Shown here: in pieces, positions 27,967 to 36,430 of the stretch
How positions within the stretch are numbered: the stretch's first letter is position 1
Layout of the letters: every line of letters begins with the position of its first letter
Source of the DNA: Chloroflexota bacterium
GTDB lineage: Bacteria; Chloroflexota; Anaerolineae; Promineifilales; Promineifilaceae
DNA length: 64,000 nucleotides
Direction of reading: 5' to 3'
Assembly: GCA_017993775.1 (NCBI GenBank)
Contig: JAGOMA010000003.1
Span: 124,001 to 188,000, forward strand
Notes under the pieces: generated by a model
Database searches by the model: none
What the model was told of the DNA's origin: nothing
Seen by the model: only the letters and a program-made list of their open reading frames with translations
Position numbers and translations under genes: made by a program

Positions 27967-29691
27967 ATGACCAAACCAATGAATGAAGGAACCTTTGGCT
28001 TATTTGTCACGGACGAACGGCGGACCCGCTATTTGCAGCAGTTGGCTGACGGCGTGCGCCATCTGAACCGGCTGCAACCCATCGCGCCGGGGCCGCAAGA
28101 CACGCCCATCGTCACCGTGACGACCGAGGTGGATTGGCGCATTGAGCGCGTGGAATGCGTGCTGCTAGAGCCGGAAACGGCCGTCTTCCCCCTCGCCCGC
28201 ACCGACATTTCCTGGGACTTGCTCAACTGGACGTACAAACAAACCTGGCAGGGCATGCTGCCCGCCTTCCCCAACGATACATGCGTGCGCTACCAGATTC
28301 GCGCCTGCCCGGCCGACGGCCGTGCGCCGGTTCTGGCCGATAACGGGGCCACCTTCTCTTATTTGATTTATGAACGGCCGTTACCCACCTGGACGCAAGA
28401 GGCCATCATCTACCAGATATTCCCGGATCGGTTTGCGCCGGGCAACGGCCGTGCCTGGAACCAGACCGAACACCTCAGCGACATCTACGGCGGAACCTTG
28501 CGCGGCGTCATCGAAAACCTGGATTACATCGCCGACATGGGCTTCAACTGCCTCTGGCTGAACCCCTTTTTCCCCGATGAGACCCATCACGGCTACCATG
28601 CCACCGACCACTTTTCCGTCAACCCCCGCCTGGGCACGCTGGACGATATGCAAGAACTGGTGGCCCAGGCCAAAGCGCGCGGCCTGACGCTGCTGCTGGA
28701 TTTTGTGGGCAATCATGTCGGCAGCGGCCATCCCCATTTTCAACACGCCCTGGCCCACGAAGACAGCCCCTACCACGATTGGTTCTTGTGGCAGGAATGG
28801 CCGCACAAATACGTGGCCTATTTTAACGTGCCCGACCTGCCGGAACTGAACACCAACCATCCCGCCGTACGCCAATACATGATCGACAGCGTGCGTTATT
28901 GGCTGGTGGAGATGGGCTTTGATGGGCTGCGCATGGATTATGTGCTGGGGCCGTCACACGATTTTTGGACGGAACTGCGCCAGGCGGTGCTGGCTGTTAA
29001 GCCCGATGCCTGGATGTTTGGCGAGGCGACGCACACCCCGGAATGGCAGTTGGGGTACGACGGCCGTTTCGATGGCTGCCTGGACTTTCTCCTTACCACC
29101 AAACTGCGCGATGCGTTTGCCTTCAACACCCTGGACGTGGCCGAACTGGACGCCTTCTTGTCTATCCACGATGCTTTCTTTCCGGCCCACTTCAGCCGCC
29201 CCAGCTTTCTGGACAACCACGACATGGATCGCTTTCTGGCCGTCGCCGGCAGCGACAAACGTAAACTAAAATTGGCCGCGCTCTGCCAATTTACCCTATC
29301 CGGCCCGCCGATTGTCTACAACGGCACGGAAGTGGGCGTGGATCAGGAACGATTGATGCACGCGCCAGACAGCCACGGCATGGAAGAATGTCGCCAACCG
29401 ATGCTGTGGGGCGACGAGCAAGACGCCGATTTGCGCGAACATTTTCGCCAATTGGCCCATTTCCGCCGCCAGCACCCCGCCATCTGGCAGGGCAATCGCC
29501 AGGCCGTACACGTGAACGCCAGTAAGGGAACATACGCCTATGCCATCAGCAATGAGCAGGAAGTGGTCCTTGTGGCCTTCAATCTCAGCGACCAGCCACA
29601 GACATTGTTGGTTCAAGACGACGAACTCGGCCTGACAAAAGAGATCACGCTCGCGCCCTGGTCGGGCGACTGGACGGCCGTTTCCCGCTAA
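27967..29691 (+). CDS. Cytoplasmic cyclomaltodextrinase/neopullulanase-type enzyme (GH13)
   Basis: 574 aa without signal peptide. An N-terminal CBM34-like domain (about 1-130) precedes the barrel, as in the GH13_20 maltogenic amylase/neopullulanase group. Catalytic residues: Asp324 in DGLRMDYVLG, Glu353 in MFGEATH, Asp419 in FLDNHDMDR. It should break down imported maltodextrins or cyclodextrins to glucose and maltose. An 85-bp gap with a hairpin separates it from the GH31 gene, and a ribosome-binding site (GAAGG) lies just before the ATG. Confidence 0.9.
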   Translation: MTKPMNEGTFGLFVTDERRTRYLQQLADGVRHLNRLQPIAPGPQDTPIVTVTTEVDWRIERVECVLLEPETAVFPLARTDISWDLLNWTYKQTWQGMLPAFPNDTCVRYQIRACPADGRAPVLADNGATFSYLIYERPLPTWTQEAIIYQIFPDRFAPGNGRAWNQTEHLSDIYGGTLRGVIENLDYIADMGFNCLWLNPFFPDETHHGYHATDHFSVNPRLGTLDDMQELVAQAKARGLTLLLDFVGNHVGSGHPHFQHALAHEDSPYHDWFLWQEWPHKYVAYFNVPDLPELNTNHPAVRQYMIDSVRYWLVEMGFDGLRMDYVLGPSHDFWTELRQAVLAVKPDAWMFGEATHTPEWQLGYDGRFDGCLDFLLTTKLRDAFAFNTLDVAELDAFLSIHDAFFPAHFSRPSFLDNHDMDRFLAVAGSDKRKLKLAALCQFTLSGPPIVYNGTEVGVDQERLMHAPDSHGMEECRQPMLWGDEQDADLREHFRQLAHFRRQHPAIWQGNRQAVHVNASKGTYAYAISNEQEVVLVAFNLSDQPQTLLVQDDELGLTKEITLAPWSGDWTAVSR

Positions 29692-29733
29692 CGTCTAACG
29701 CCGGGAGAAACAACTCCTCCGCGCGGCTTCCCC

Positions 29734-29837
29734 AAATCGTCTTGACAATTGCCCCAAATTGTCAAGACGATTTTTAAAATGATCAAGACAATTTTTAAAA
29801 TCGTCAAGACAATTTTTAAAATTGTCTTGACGATTTG
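29734..29837. repeat. Array of five GTCAAGAC cores at 21-22 bp spacing
   Basis: The core GTCAAGAC or its complement GTCTTGAC starts at 29739, 29761, 29782 (first base A), 29803 and 29824, steps of 22, 21, 21 and 21 bp. Orientation is minus, plus, plus, plus, minus. Linkers are A/T-rich (ATTTTTAAAAT). The array lies between two converging genes, so it is not a usual promoter element. It could fold into several alternative hairpins. Confidence 0.85.
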
Positions 29838-29936
29838 CATGAAAGATCAAGAGGATTGGGTGTACGGCCGTCATCGCCCACAAAAACCGGCTGCAGCGGC
29901 TTGAGCGCGGGTCAGGACTACCCGGCTCCCCCTTGG

Positions 29937-30009
29937 GGATTAGAGATTAGAGATTGGCGGTTAACCCAATCTCCAATCCCTAATCTCCCGTCTCCAATCT
30001 CCCATCTCG
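29937..30009. repeat. AGATTAGAGATTGG / CCAATCTCCAATC inverted repeat
   Basis: GGGATTAGAGATTAGAGATTGG-like sequence at about 29937-29958 faces CCAATCTCCAATCCCTAATCTC at about 29969-29990, followed by further degenerate CCAATCTCCCATCTC copies. A related run lies at 42279-42308. Its place just beyond the stop of the minus-strand gene at 30012 suggests a terminator role. Confidence 0.7.
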
Positions 30010-30011
30010 TC

Positions 30012-30359
30012 CTACAAATTATGCTCCAAATGCGCCCAAAACCAGCCGACGACCGTGGGCACAACCCCTTTGCGCGCGCCAAACAGCAGCTTTTGGCCCA
30101 CCGGGTTGATGGGGTAGGCTTCCACGGCTACGCTGCTCTTACCGTCGGCGTCGTTGGCGACCTGGACCAAAATCTCGCTGCGGTCGCCCAAAACTTTGCC
30201 ATGAATTTTCTTGTCGAACTGCCCTTTAATCGTGCCTGCGCCTTTGTTTTCGGACATGACTTTGCCTTCTAAACCGGCAATGGCTTGCAGCGCGGCCTGG
30301 TAGGTTTTGTCGTTGGGTTGTTCGTAGGTGCGTGTTTCTGTGACTGTAAAATCTGCCAT
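30012..30359 (-). CDS. Conserved hypothetical protein, 115 aa
   Basis: Soluble protein starting MADFTVTETRTYEQPNDKTYQAALQA after a good ribosome-binding site (AAAAGGAAA). The pattern of an alternating strand region, a helix (YQAALQAIAGLEGKV), then KGAGTIKGQFDKKIHGKVLGDRSEILVQV suggests a small alpha/beta sandwich. I do not recognise the family. It follows the PfkB kinase gene by 25 bp on the same strand and probably shares its transcript. No catalytic motif is apparent. Confidence 0.6.
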   Translation of the reverse strand: MADFTVTETRTYEQPNDKTYQAALQAIAGLEGKVMSENKGAGTIKGQFDKKIHGKVLGDRSEILVQVANDADGKSSVAVEAYPINPVGQKLLFGARKGVVPTVVGWFWAHLEHNL

Positions 30360-30384
30360 GAGAGTTTCCTTTTAGCTTGTTTTT

Positions 30385-31326
30385 CTAGGCTACGGCCGTT
30401 ACGTCCCGCAGCATGACTTGTGGCAATAATTGCTCTACCAGCGGGCGCGTGCCCACGGCCGTGCCCGGCAAACTGGCCGTCGCTGCGCCGCAGGCGATGC
30501 CCCAACGCAGGGCTTCGGCCACAGGCTCGCCCTGGCTCAGCGCATAAACCAGCCCGCCAACCATCGAATCACCGGCACCGATGGGGTTGCGCTCCTGAAT
30601 TTTCGGGCTGGCGGCCTGCCAGACGGCCGTGCCATCCACCAGCAGCGCCCCCGCCTTGCCCAAAGAAACCACCACATTGCCCACGCCATTGGCCTGCATC
30701 GCCTGGGCGGCGGCGGCAATTTCGGCGGGATTGTTCACCGGCAGGCCGGTGAGCTGGTGGGCTTCGATGTCGTTGGGTTTGGCCAGGAACGGCCGTGCAT
30801 TGCAGCCCAGGCCCAGCGCTTCGCCGCTGGTGTCCAGGATCACTTGGCCGCCGGCGGCTTGAATGTCGGTGATGAGGTGGGCGTAGACGGCCGTGGGCAC
30901 GCCCGGCGGCAGGCTGCCCGCCAGCACCCACCAGTCGCCATCTCGGGACAGGGCGCGCACTTTGCGCCGCAGTTCGTCCAATTCGCTCGTGGAAATGGTG
31001 GGGCCGGGTTCGTTGACTTTGAGGTAATGGGTGGCTGGTTCCGTGACGACGCTGACGTTGGTGCGCGTTTCGCCGCTGACGCTGACGAAGTCTGTGCCAA
31101 TGCCCAGCGATTCCAGCCCTTCGCGCAGCAGGTCGCCGCTCTTGCCCCCGGCGAAGCCCAGCGCCGTGCTGGCCGCGCCCAACGCCTGTAACATGCGGGA
31201 TACGTTGAAGCCTTTGCCGCCAAAATCAACGCGCGTTTTGCCCGCCCGCAGCACAGAATCAAAGGCAATCTCCGGCACAACCAGCTCTTTATCTACCGCT
31301 GGATTTAACGTAATTGTGTAAATCAT
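30385..31326 (-). CDS. fruK: 1-phosphofructokinase/tagatose-6-phosphate kinase-type sugar kinase (PfkB family)
   Basis: ATP-dependent kinase that phosphorylates a phospho-sugar; the MIYTITLNPAVD start is the signature of the FruK/LacC/PfkB-1 group. Other landmarks: DFGGKGFNVSRML (substrate loop), VLAGSLPPGVP and the anion-hole/catalytic motif NPIGAGDSMVGG near the C-terminus. The open frame runs upstream to 31356, but the ATG at 31326 gives the family N-terminus and 313 aa. In the context of a mannitol-type PTS, it may convert fructose-6-P or fructose-1-P to the bisphosphate. Specificity within the group cannot be read from sequence alone. Confidence 0.88.
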   Translation of the reverse strand: MIYTITLNPAVDKELVVPEIAFDSVLRAGKTRVDFGGKGFNVSRMLQALGAASTALGFAGGKSGDLLREGLESLGIGTDFVSVSGETRTNVSVVTEPATHYLKVNEPGPTISTSELDELRRKVRALSRDGDWWVLAGSLPPGVPTAVYAHLITDIQAAGGQVILDTSGEALGLGCNARPFLAKPNDIEAHQLTGLPVNNPAEIAAAAQAMQANGVGNVVVSLGKAGALLVDGTAVWQAASPKIQERNPIGAGDSMVGGLVYALSQGEPVAEALRWGIACGAATASLPGTAVGTRPLVEQLLPQVMLRDVTAVA

Positions 31327-31361
31327 GATGGTTTGAGACCTTTTGTAAGAGGACAAGTGGA

Positions 31362-31449
31362 CGCGGATGAACGCGGATTTTCACGGATGTTCGCGGATTG
31401 ATTTATAAACTTATCTGCGAACATCCGCTGCATCCGCGAGAATCCGCGC
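31362..31449. repeat. CGCGGATG-type repeat hairpin
   Basis: GCGGATGAACGCGGATTTTC and CACGGATGTTCGCGGATT (31365-31400) face TCTGCGAACATCCGC and ATCCGCGAGAATCCGCG (31414-31447). Short pieces of the same family occur at 9530-9550. It separates the small membrane protein gene from fruK. Confidence 0.7.
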
Positions 31450-31450
31450 C

Positions 31451-31840
31451 CTATTCTTCCATCTTCTTTTGTATAGGTTGGCGGGATTGTGCGCGGGCGT
31501 ACCAGAGGCCGGCGGCCGCGCCGGCGAGGGTCATCACCAGGGAGACGGCCGTTTTCCCGCCCATGTCGTAGAGTGGATGCCGCAGTTCCAGCAGGGCCAG
31601 CAGCACGGCCGTTTTCACAAAGTTTAGCGCCGCGCCCTTGAGCAGCGAGGAGACGGACGGCCGTTCCTTAAACGCTCGCAGCACGGCCATCACCACCGCC
31701 ACCGTCAACGCCAGCCCAAGCACCAGCGCTGCACTCGGCGACCGCACCGGCCGAAAGAAAAGCCCAAAGTACAAGCCCAGCGCCCCGCCGGTCAGGGCAT
31801 ACTGCATCATCAGGTTATTCGTGGTTCTTTTTTTTGTCAT
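31451..31840 (-). CDS. Small integral membrane protein, 129 aa
   Basis: About four hydrophobic segments (TNNLMMQYALTGGALGLYFG, SAALVLGLALTVAVVMAVL, ALNFVKTAVLLALLEL, AVSLVMTLAGAAAGLWYA) and a charged C-terminus. I do not recognise a family. The frame is open to 31891, but codons before 31840 read through the intergenic GCGTGATGCGTGA repeat, so MTKKRTTN at 31840 is the likely start. It sits between the dehydrogenase and fruK genes on the same strand. Confidence 0.65.
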   Translation of the reverse strand: MTKKRTTNNLMMQYALTGGALGLYFGLFFRPVRSPSAALVLGLALTVAVVMAVLRAFKERPSVSSLLKGAALNFVKTAVLLALLELRHPLYDMGGKTAVSLVMTLAGAAAGLWYARAQSRQPIQKKMEE

Positions 31841-31854
31841 CAATCTTCTGCTTC

Positions 31855-31900
31855 GTGATGCGTGATGCGTGTTCCGCGCATCACGCATCACGCATCACGC
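31855..31900. repeat. GCGTGATGCGTGA inverted repeat
   Basis: GTGATGCGTGATGCGTG (31855-31871) faces CGCATCACGCATCACGCATCACGC (31877-31900), overlapping the last codons of the dehydrogenase gene. Relatives lie at 36778-36829 and 61014-61053. Confidence 0.75.
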
Positions 31901-33631
31901 CTGCCAATATGTCTCAATCAGCGCCATCTCCGCTTCTTCCGTCCACACATCGCCTTCGCCCAGGTGGGCGGCGATGTCCGGCAGCTTGTCGGCTAACTCG
32001 TCCAGGCCCAGCAGCGGCAGGTCGGGGATTTGCGGGAAGATGACGATTTTGCCGGGATAACGGCCGTCCATCATCGCCTCCACCCCTTGCTGCGCGGCAT
32101 TCATGCCGCCAATCGCCGCCACCGAACGGGAGGGCGAAAGCGACCCATCCAACGATCGTTCCATCACCAACCGCTGATCGTCCAATGTTAGACCGGAGGT
32201 GCCGGTGAATTGGGCGTTGCTCAGGTAGACCGGGCTGAGGTCCAGAGGAGCCATTGTGCCGTTGGGCACGCCGGCAAAAAAGACGAGCATCCCGTTGCCA
32301 TTCAGCACGGTCGCCGCCTCGGCCATCAGAGCGGCCACCGGCACACTCACGACCACATCATCCGCGCCTAAGCCGTCGGTGGCCTGCATGACAAAGTCAT
32401 ACAGGCTGTCTTTTGCGTTGGCCGGGTTGAAGACCAGCAGTTCCACGTTGTTCTTTTTCGCCAGGGGGGCGAACCGTTCTTTGATGGCCTCCAGCCGGTT
32501 GTCGTTGACTTCCGTGGCGATGACTAAGCGGGGACCGTTGGGCAGTTCGATGGCTCGTTGTACGTGCATCTGCCCCATCGGGCCGCCCGCGCCGATGAAG
32601 ACGGCCGCGCCGCGCGGCGTGAGTTCGCAGCGATTGCGCCCTTCGCCATAGGAAGCGGCGATGTCTGGCCCCTGGTTGCCTAGAAAGGCAATGTAGTCGT
32701 AGTGCAGGCGGCCCATGTCGGCGTCTACCAGACCATCCAGGGCGGTTTCGCCGACCATGTTGAGCGTGCCGCGCCGGGCGATTTGGCGGGCGATGGTGGA
32801 CACGGCCGTTGCTTCTCGCGGGTCCAGCAGCACAATGTCGTCAAAACCGGCCCCGCCGGTCACTTCTTTGGCCAGGGCGGCATAGGTGTCTGCGGCCAGA
32901 TTGTCGCGCACAATGACCTGGGCGCTGGTTTGCGCCACCAGGGCGCGCACGGAAGATGGGACATCTGTTAACACGATGGTCGCGGGCGCATCCAGCCCGG
33001 CGGAGAAGGTGTAATCGCGCTCGTCGCCGGGGCGGCCAATAAGCCACATCGTCCCGCCCGCTTTAGGTTCCAGGCGGCGGCGCTGCGTGTAAGAAGCTAC
33101 CACACAGCCCCACGGCTCCAACAAAGAGGCTTCGGCATAGCCCATGTTGCCTTCTAAGGGCAGCAGGCAGGCGCCCGCGTCCGTATCCAAAACCTCAGGA
33201 CCAATCAGGTGATATTGGATGAGGCCGCCGGGTACGGTGTAGCCGTAGGCGGTGCTTTTGCCGTTCTGGTAAATGTCGGGCTGCACGGCCAGGCGCTGCC
33301 CAGGGTGATAGGTGTCGGCCAGTTCTGCGCCGACTTCCAGGACAGTGAGTGTTACTTCGTGCCCCAGGCGCGTCGGCTCCTGGCGCAGGTCACGATTGTA
33401 CAATTTGGGGTGGCTGCCCCCTTGTTTGATCAATTTCACATCGGAGAAGCACATGCCCACGCTGTCGATGCGGACCAACATCTGGTTTGGGCCGGGGCTG
33501 GGGACGGGGAATTGTTCGGGACGGCCGTCTTGCCCGATGTTCTCGATGCCTGCGCCATACATATTCCAGGCCCAGGTTTTGTCGGGAACGGCCGTTTTTG
33601 CTTCACGGTATAACTCATATTTTGATGACAT
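31895..33631 (-). CDS. Zinc-type medium-chain dehydrogenase, enlarged (578 aa)
   Basis: Alcohol/polyol dehydrogenase fold. The GroES-like domain has SVGMCFSDVKLI and the GHE motif (RLGHEVTLTVLEVG) expected of catalytic zinc ligands; a nucleotide-binding segment with GAGGPMGQMHVQRAI lies in the second half. At 578 aa it is over 200 residues longer than common members, with an extra Rossmann-like block at about 190-330. It is located between the HPr-Enzyme I gene and a sugar-phosphate kinase, and no mtlD is present, so it may oxidise mannitol-1-P or sorbitol-6-P to fructose-6-P. That role is inferred from context. A good ribosome-binding site (AAAAGGTGAT) precedes the ATG. Confidence 0.7.
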   Translation of the reverse strand: MSSKYELYREAKTAVPDKTWAWNMYGAGIENIGQDGRPEQFPVPSPGPNQMLVRIDSVGMCFSDVKLIKQGGSHPKLYNRDLRQEPTRLGHEVTLTVLEVGAELADTYHPGQRLAVQPDIYQNGKSTAYGYTVPGGLIQYHLIGPEVLDTDAGACLLPLEGNMGYAEASLLEPWGCVVASYTQRRRLEPKAGGTMWLIGRPGDERDYTFSAGLDAPATIVLTDVPSSVRALVAQTSAQVIVRDNLAADTYAALAKEVTGGAGFDDIVLLDPREATAVSTIARQIARRGTLNMVGETALDGLVDADMGRLHYDYIAFLGNQGPDIAASYGEGRNRCELTPRGAAVFIGAGGPMGQMHVQRAIELPNGPRLVIATEVNDNRLEAIKERFAPLAKKNNVELLVFNPANAKDSLYDFVMQATDGLGADDVVVSVPVAALMAEAATVLNGNGMLVFFAGVPNGTMAPLDLSPVYLSNAQFTGTSGLTLDDQRLVMERSLDGSLSPSRSVAAIGGMNAAQQGVEAMMDGRYPGKIVIFPQIPDLPLLGLDELADKLPDIAAHLGEGDVWTEEAEMALIETYWQA

Positions 33632-33720
33632 GGATCACCTTTTCTTGCGATATGCGAGTCACAGGCTCGCGGGTATTGTATCGGGTCAGACCCGCAGCAG
33701 GCTCTTTTGTTTCGCTGGCA

Positions 33721-33848
33721 AAACACACGTGTTTTGAGCTAAAAACACACGTGTTTTAGACCCAAAACACACGACATTTTTTAAAAAACACACGTGTTTT
33801 TTAAAATAACTCACGACATTTTGGGTCAAACCTCACGACATTTTGACT
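33721..33848. repeat. Array of six CACG cores at 21-22 bp spacing
   Basis: Units AAACACACGTGTTTT or ACACGACATTTT place their CACG at 33726, 33748, 33770, 33791, 33812 and 33834: steps of 22, 22, 21, 21 and 22 bp. Units 1, 2 and 4 are full palindromes around CACGTG; units 3, 5 and 6 carry CACGACATTTT. Linkers are A/T-rich or contain GGGTCAAA. The array lies in the 291-bp gap between ptsHI and the dehydrogenase gene, both on the minus strand. Confidence 0.88.
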
Positions 33849-33879
33849 GCTGGACTTGTAAGAGATTTGGCCGGGATGA

Positions 33880-33911
33880 GATTGGACCAATCTTTAATGA
33901 TTGGTCCAATC
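33880..33911. terminator. Double palindrome ATTGG-CCAAT hairpin downstream of ptsHI
   Basis: GATTGGACCAATC (33880-33892) and GATTGGTCCAATC (33899-33911) are each palindromic and complementary to each other, with a 6-nt TTTAAT linker. It lies 12 bp after the ptsHI stop codon. No T tract follows, so termination efficiency is uncertain. Confidence 0.6.
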
Positions 33912-33922
33912 TGGGTGGCATG

Positions 33923-35962
33923 TTAGGACACGGCCGTTGGCATCATTTCACGCACTTCAACGGCCGTGCCGCAGGCCAGGGCTTCTTGCGCCGTGGTCTG
34001 GGCCGCCGCCAGCGTTAGCTCGCGGATCTGCGCCTTGACCGAGGGGATGGACGGCACGCTGACGCTGAGTTCATCCACGCCTAAGCCGACCAGAATCGGC
34101 ACGGCTTGCGGGTCGGCGCCCAGTTCGCCGCACACGCCCACCCATTTGCCGTTGGCGTGCGCCGCTTCAACCGTGCGGGCAATCAGGCGCAGCACCGCCG
34201 GGTGCAGACCATCTGATTTGCCCGCCAAAGACGGGTGCATCCGGTCCATGGCCAGGGTGTACTGGGTCAGATCGTTCGTACCGATAGAGAAAAAGTCCAC
34301 CTCTTTGGCGAAGACATCGGCCATCAGCGCGGCCGAGGGCACCTCGATCATGATGCCTACTTCCACGTCCGGCGCGCCCAACTCTGCCCGGATTTCGGCC
34401 ACCATCGCCCGTGCCGCCCGCCATTCCGACAGGTCGGCGACCATGGGAAACATGATGCGCAAGGGGCCAAACTCGGCAGCGCGCAGGATGGCGCGAAGCT
34501 GCTGGCGCAGTAATTCTGGCCTGTTCAGGCACAGCCGAATGCCGCGTTCGCCCAAAAATGGATTGGCTTCCGGCGGCACGCTGATGTAGGGCAGGGGTTT
34601 ATCACCGCCGATGTCCAGCGTGCGCACAATAACCGGCTGCCCATTTAAGGCTTGCACCACGTCGCGGTACACTTCAAACTGCTCCAATTCTGTAGGCGCT
34701 TCGGTGCGCTCCAGGAAGAGAAACTCCGTGCGTAACAGGCCCACCCCCTCTGCCCCAGCGGTGGCCGCCTTCTGCGCGTCCTTCAGTCCGCCGATATTGG
34801 CCACGACTTCAACGCGATGGTCATCTTGGGTGATGGCCGGTTCGCCAGCAGTGGCGGCGGCGCGGGTCAGGGCCGCTTGCCAGGCTTGCTGCTGCGCCTG
34901 GGCCTGGGCCACGGCGGCGGCGTCCGGCTCGATGGTCAGGGTGCCATCGGAACCATTCAGGATGACGGGGGTGAGGTTGGGAATGTCCAGAACGGCCGTG
35001 CCGGCACTCACCACCGCCGGTAAGCTTAAGGCTCGGGCAATGATGGCTGAATGGGCTGTCGGGCCGCCGGCGGCCGTGCAAAAGCCCAGGATTTTGCCCC
35101 GATCCAGTGACGCGGTGTCTGAGGGGGACAGGTCGGCGGCCACCAGAATAATCGGGTGATCCGGCAGGCTAACTTGCTGCTCGTCGCCGCCCATCAGCAG
35201 GCGCAGCACGCGGTAGCCTACGTCCTGAATGTCGGCGGATCGCCCGGCGAGGAGCGGATCGTTGAGGGCGGCCATGGCTTTGGCGCGGGCGTCGATGGTG
35301 ATTTGCCAGGCGCGGGCGGCGCTTTGCTGCTTGTGGATGCGCTCCAGCACGGCCTCCAGCAGGTCGGGGTCTTCCAGGATTTCCTGGTGGACTTCAAAGA
35401 TAGCCGCTTCGCTGGCGCTGGTAGACTGCACCATTTGTTTGTGTAACGTGACCAACTGGCCACGGGCGCGGTCCAGGGCTTTCTGCAAAGCTGCCTCTTC
35501 GACAGACGCGCCGCGAAAGGTTTCGTCGATGGTGATTTCTTCGTGTTGAAGATGGTAAATGGGGCCGATGGCGATGCCCGGCGCGGCAGGAATGCCTTTG
35601 ATGACGTTGGCTGGCAGAACGGCCGTAGGGCTGGGTGTGGGCTGTTGGCCGTTGGTGGGCGCGGTGGGGGGAACGGCCGTTTCCACAGGTGTATGGTGGT
35701 CTTCGCCGAGGCCGTCGGCAACGGCCGTAACCAATGCCGCCAGCGCTTCCTCTTCATCCGCGCCATCGACAATCAGCCGAATCTCGCTGCCACATTCCAC
35801 GCCCAGCGTCAACATGGAAATGAGACTCTTGGCATTCGCCTTCTTCGCCCCGTGCTGCACGCGAATGTCCGATTTGTACTGCTTGGCGGTATTCACAAAC
35901 ACCTTCGCCGGTCGCGCATGCAAACCGGTGGGGTTATGAATCGTCAGGTCTTGTTCTTTCAT
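33923..35962 (-). CDS. ptsI: HPr-Enzyme I fusion of the phosphotransferase system
   Basis: Carries phosphate from PEP to the sugar-specific EII proteins. Residues 1-85 are a full HPr with phospho-His15 (GLHARPA) and Ser46 (AKSLISML), the site used by HPr kinase in other bacteria. A Pro/Thr linker (about 90-118) joins Enzyme I, which has its phospho-His304 in GGPTAHSAIIAR and the C-terminal PEP-binding barrel (LLRTEFLFLER, IMIEVPSAALMADVF, GTNDLTQYTLAMDR, VGVCGELGADP). In most bacteria these are two proteins. The gene follows EIIA by 20 bp, so the whole phosphorelay is made as one unit. Confidence 0.95.
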   Translation of the reverse strand: MKEQDLTIHNPTGLHARPAKVFVNTAKQYKSDIRVQHGAKKANAKSLISMLTLGVECGSEIRLIVDGADEEEALAALVTAVADGLGEDHHTPVETAVPPTAPTNGQQPTPSPTAVLPANVIKGIPAAPGIAIGPIYHLQHEEITIDETFRGASVEEAALQKALDRARGQLVTLHKQMVQSTSASEAAIFEVHQEILEDPDLLEAVLERIHKQQSAARAWQITIDARAKAMAALNDPLLAGRSADIQDVGYRVLRLLMGGDEQQVSLPDHPIILVAADLSPSDTASLDRGKILGFCTAAGGPTAHSAIIARALSLPAVVSAGTAVLDIPNLTPVILNGSDGTLTIEPDAAAVAQAQAQQQAWQAALTRAAATAGEPAITQDDHRVEVVANIGGLKDAQKAATAGAEGVGLLRTEFLFLERTEAPTELEQFEVYRDVVQALNGQPVIVRTLDIGGDKPLPYISVPPEANPFLGERGIRLCLNRPELLRQQLRAILRAAEFGPLRIMFPMVADLSEWRAARAMVAEIRAELGAPDVEVGIMIEVPSAALMADVFAKEVDFFSIGTNDLTQYTLAMDRMHPSLAGKSDGLHPAVLRLIARTVEAAHANGKWVGVCGELGADPQAVPILVGLGVDELSVSVPSIPSVKAQIRELTLAAAQTTAQEALACGTAVEVREMMPTAVS

Positions 35963-35982
35963 AATAGACTGCCCTTTTCCCG

Positions 35983-36426
35983 CTAATCAACCTCCGCCCT
36001 TGTCGCGCCAAGTTGAGTCAGGATGAGTTCAGGGTCGGCTGTCTGGATCAGCGCCTGGGTCATATCTTCGTCTTCGATCACTTCGGCCAGATTGGCCAGC
36101 ACGCCGATGTGCTCGTCGGAGGAAGCGGCGATACCGATAATCAGATACGCTTTTTCGCCATCTTCCCATTCTACGCCGGCGGGGATTTGCAGCACGGAAA
36201 TACCGGTTTGCAAAATGTCGGCGCGGTTGTCGAATTGGCCGTGAGGGATGGAAACGCCGTTGCCCAGGTAGGTGGACATGGTTTGTTCGCGGGCCAACAT
36301 GCCCTGCACATACCCTGCCTGTACGCAGCCGCTGTTGACCAGCAAGTCGCCGGCCTGGCGAATGGCGTCGGCTTTGTCAACGGCCGTAGCGCCCAGCCGG
36401 ATTCTGTCTACAGATAAGATAGCCAT
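35983..36426 (-). CDS. mtlF: PTS EIIA, mannitol/fructose type
   Basis: 147-aa cytoplasmic phosphocarrier that takes phosphate from HPr and gives it to EIIB. Active-site His62 lies in GVSIPHGQFDN, the family signature. It is a free-standing EIIA, as in mtlF of Gram-positive bacteria. It starts 4 bp after the EIIB gene and is followed by ptsHI. Confidence 0.92.
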   Translation of the reverse strand: MAILSVDRIRLGATAVDKADAIRQAGDLLVNSGCVQAGYVQGMLAREQTMSTYLGNGVSIPHGQFDNRADILQTGISVLQIPAGVEWEDGEKAYLIIGIAASSDEHIGVLANLAEVIEDEDMTQALIQTADPELILTQLGATRAEVD

Positions 36427-36430
36427 GGGG

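Noticed and set aside
29695-29883. 62-codon minus-strand frame with repeated DFKNCLD segments
   Set aside because: It is the translation of the 21-bp array, begins without a ribosome-binding site and runs into the end of the GH13 gene.
29734-33848. The two 21-22 bp arrays as CRISPR arrays
   Set aside because: Linkers are about 13 bp, A/T-rich and similar to each other; no cas gene is present; the cores change orientation.
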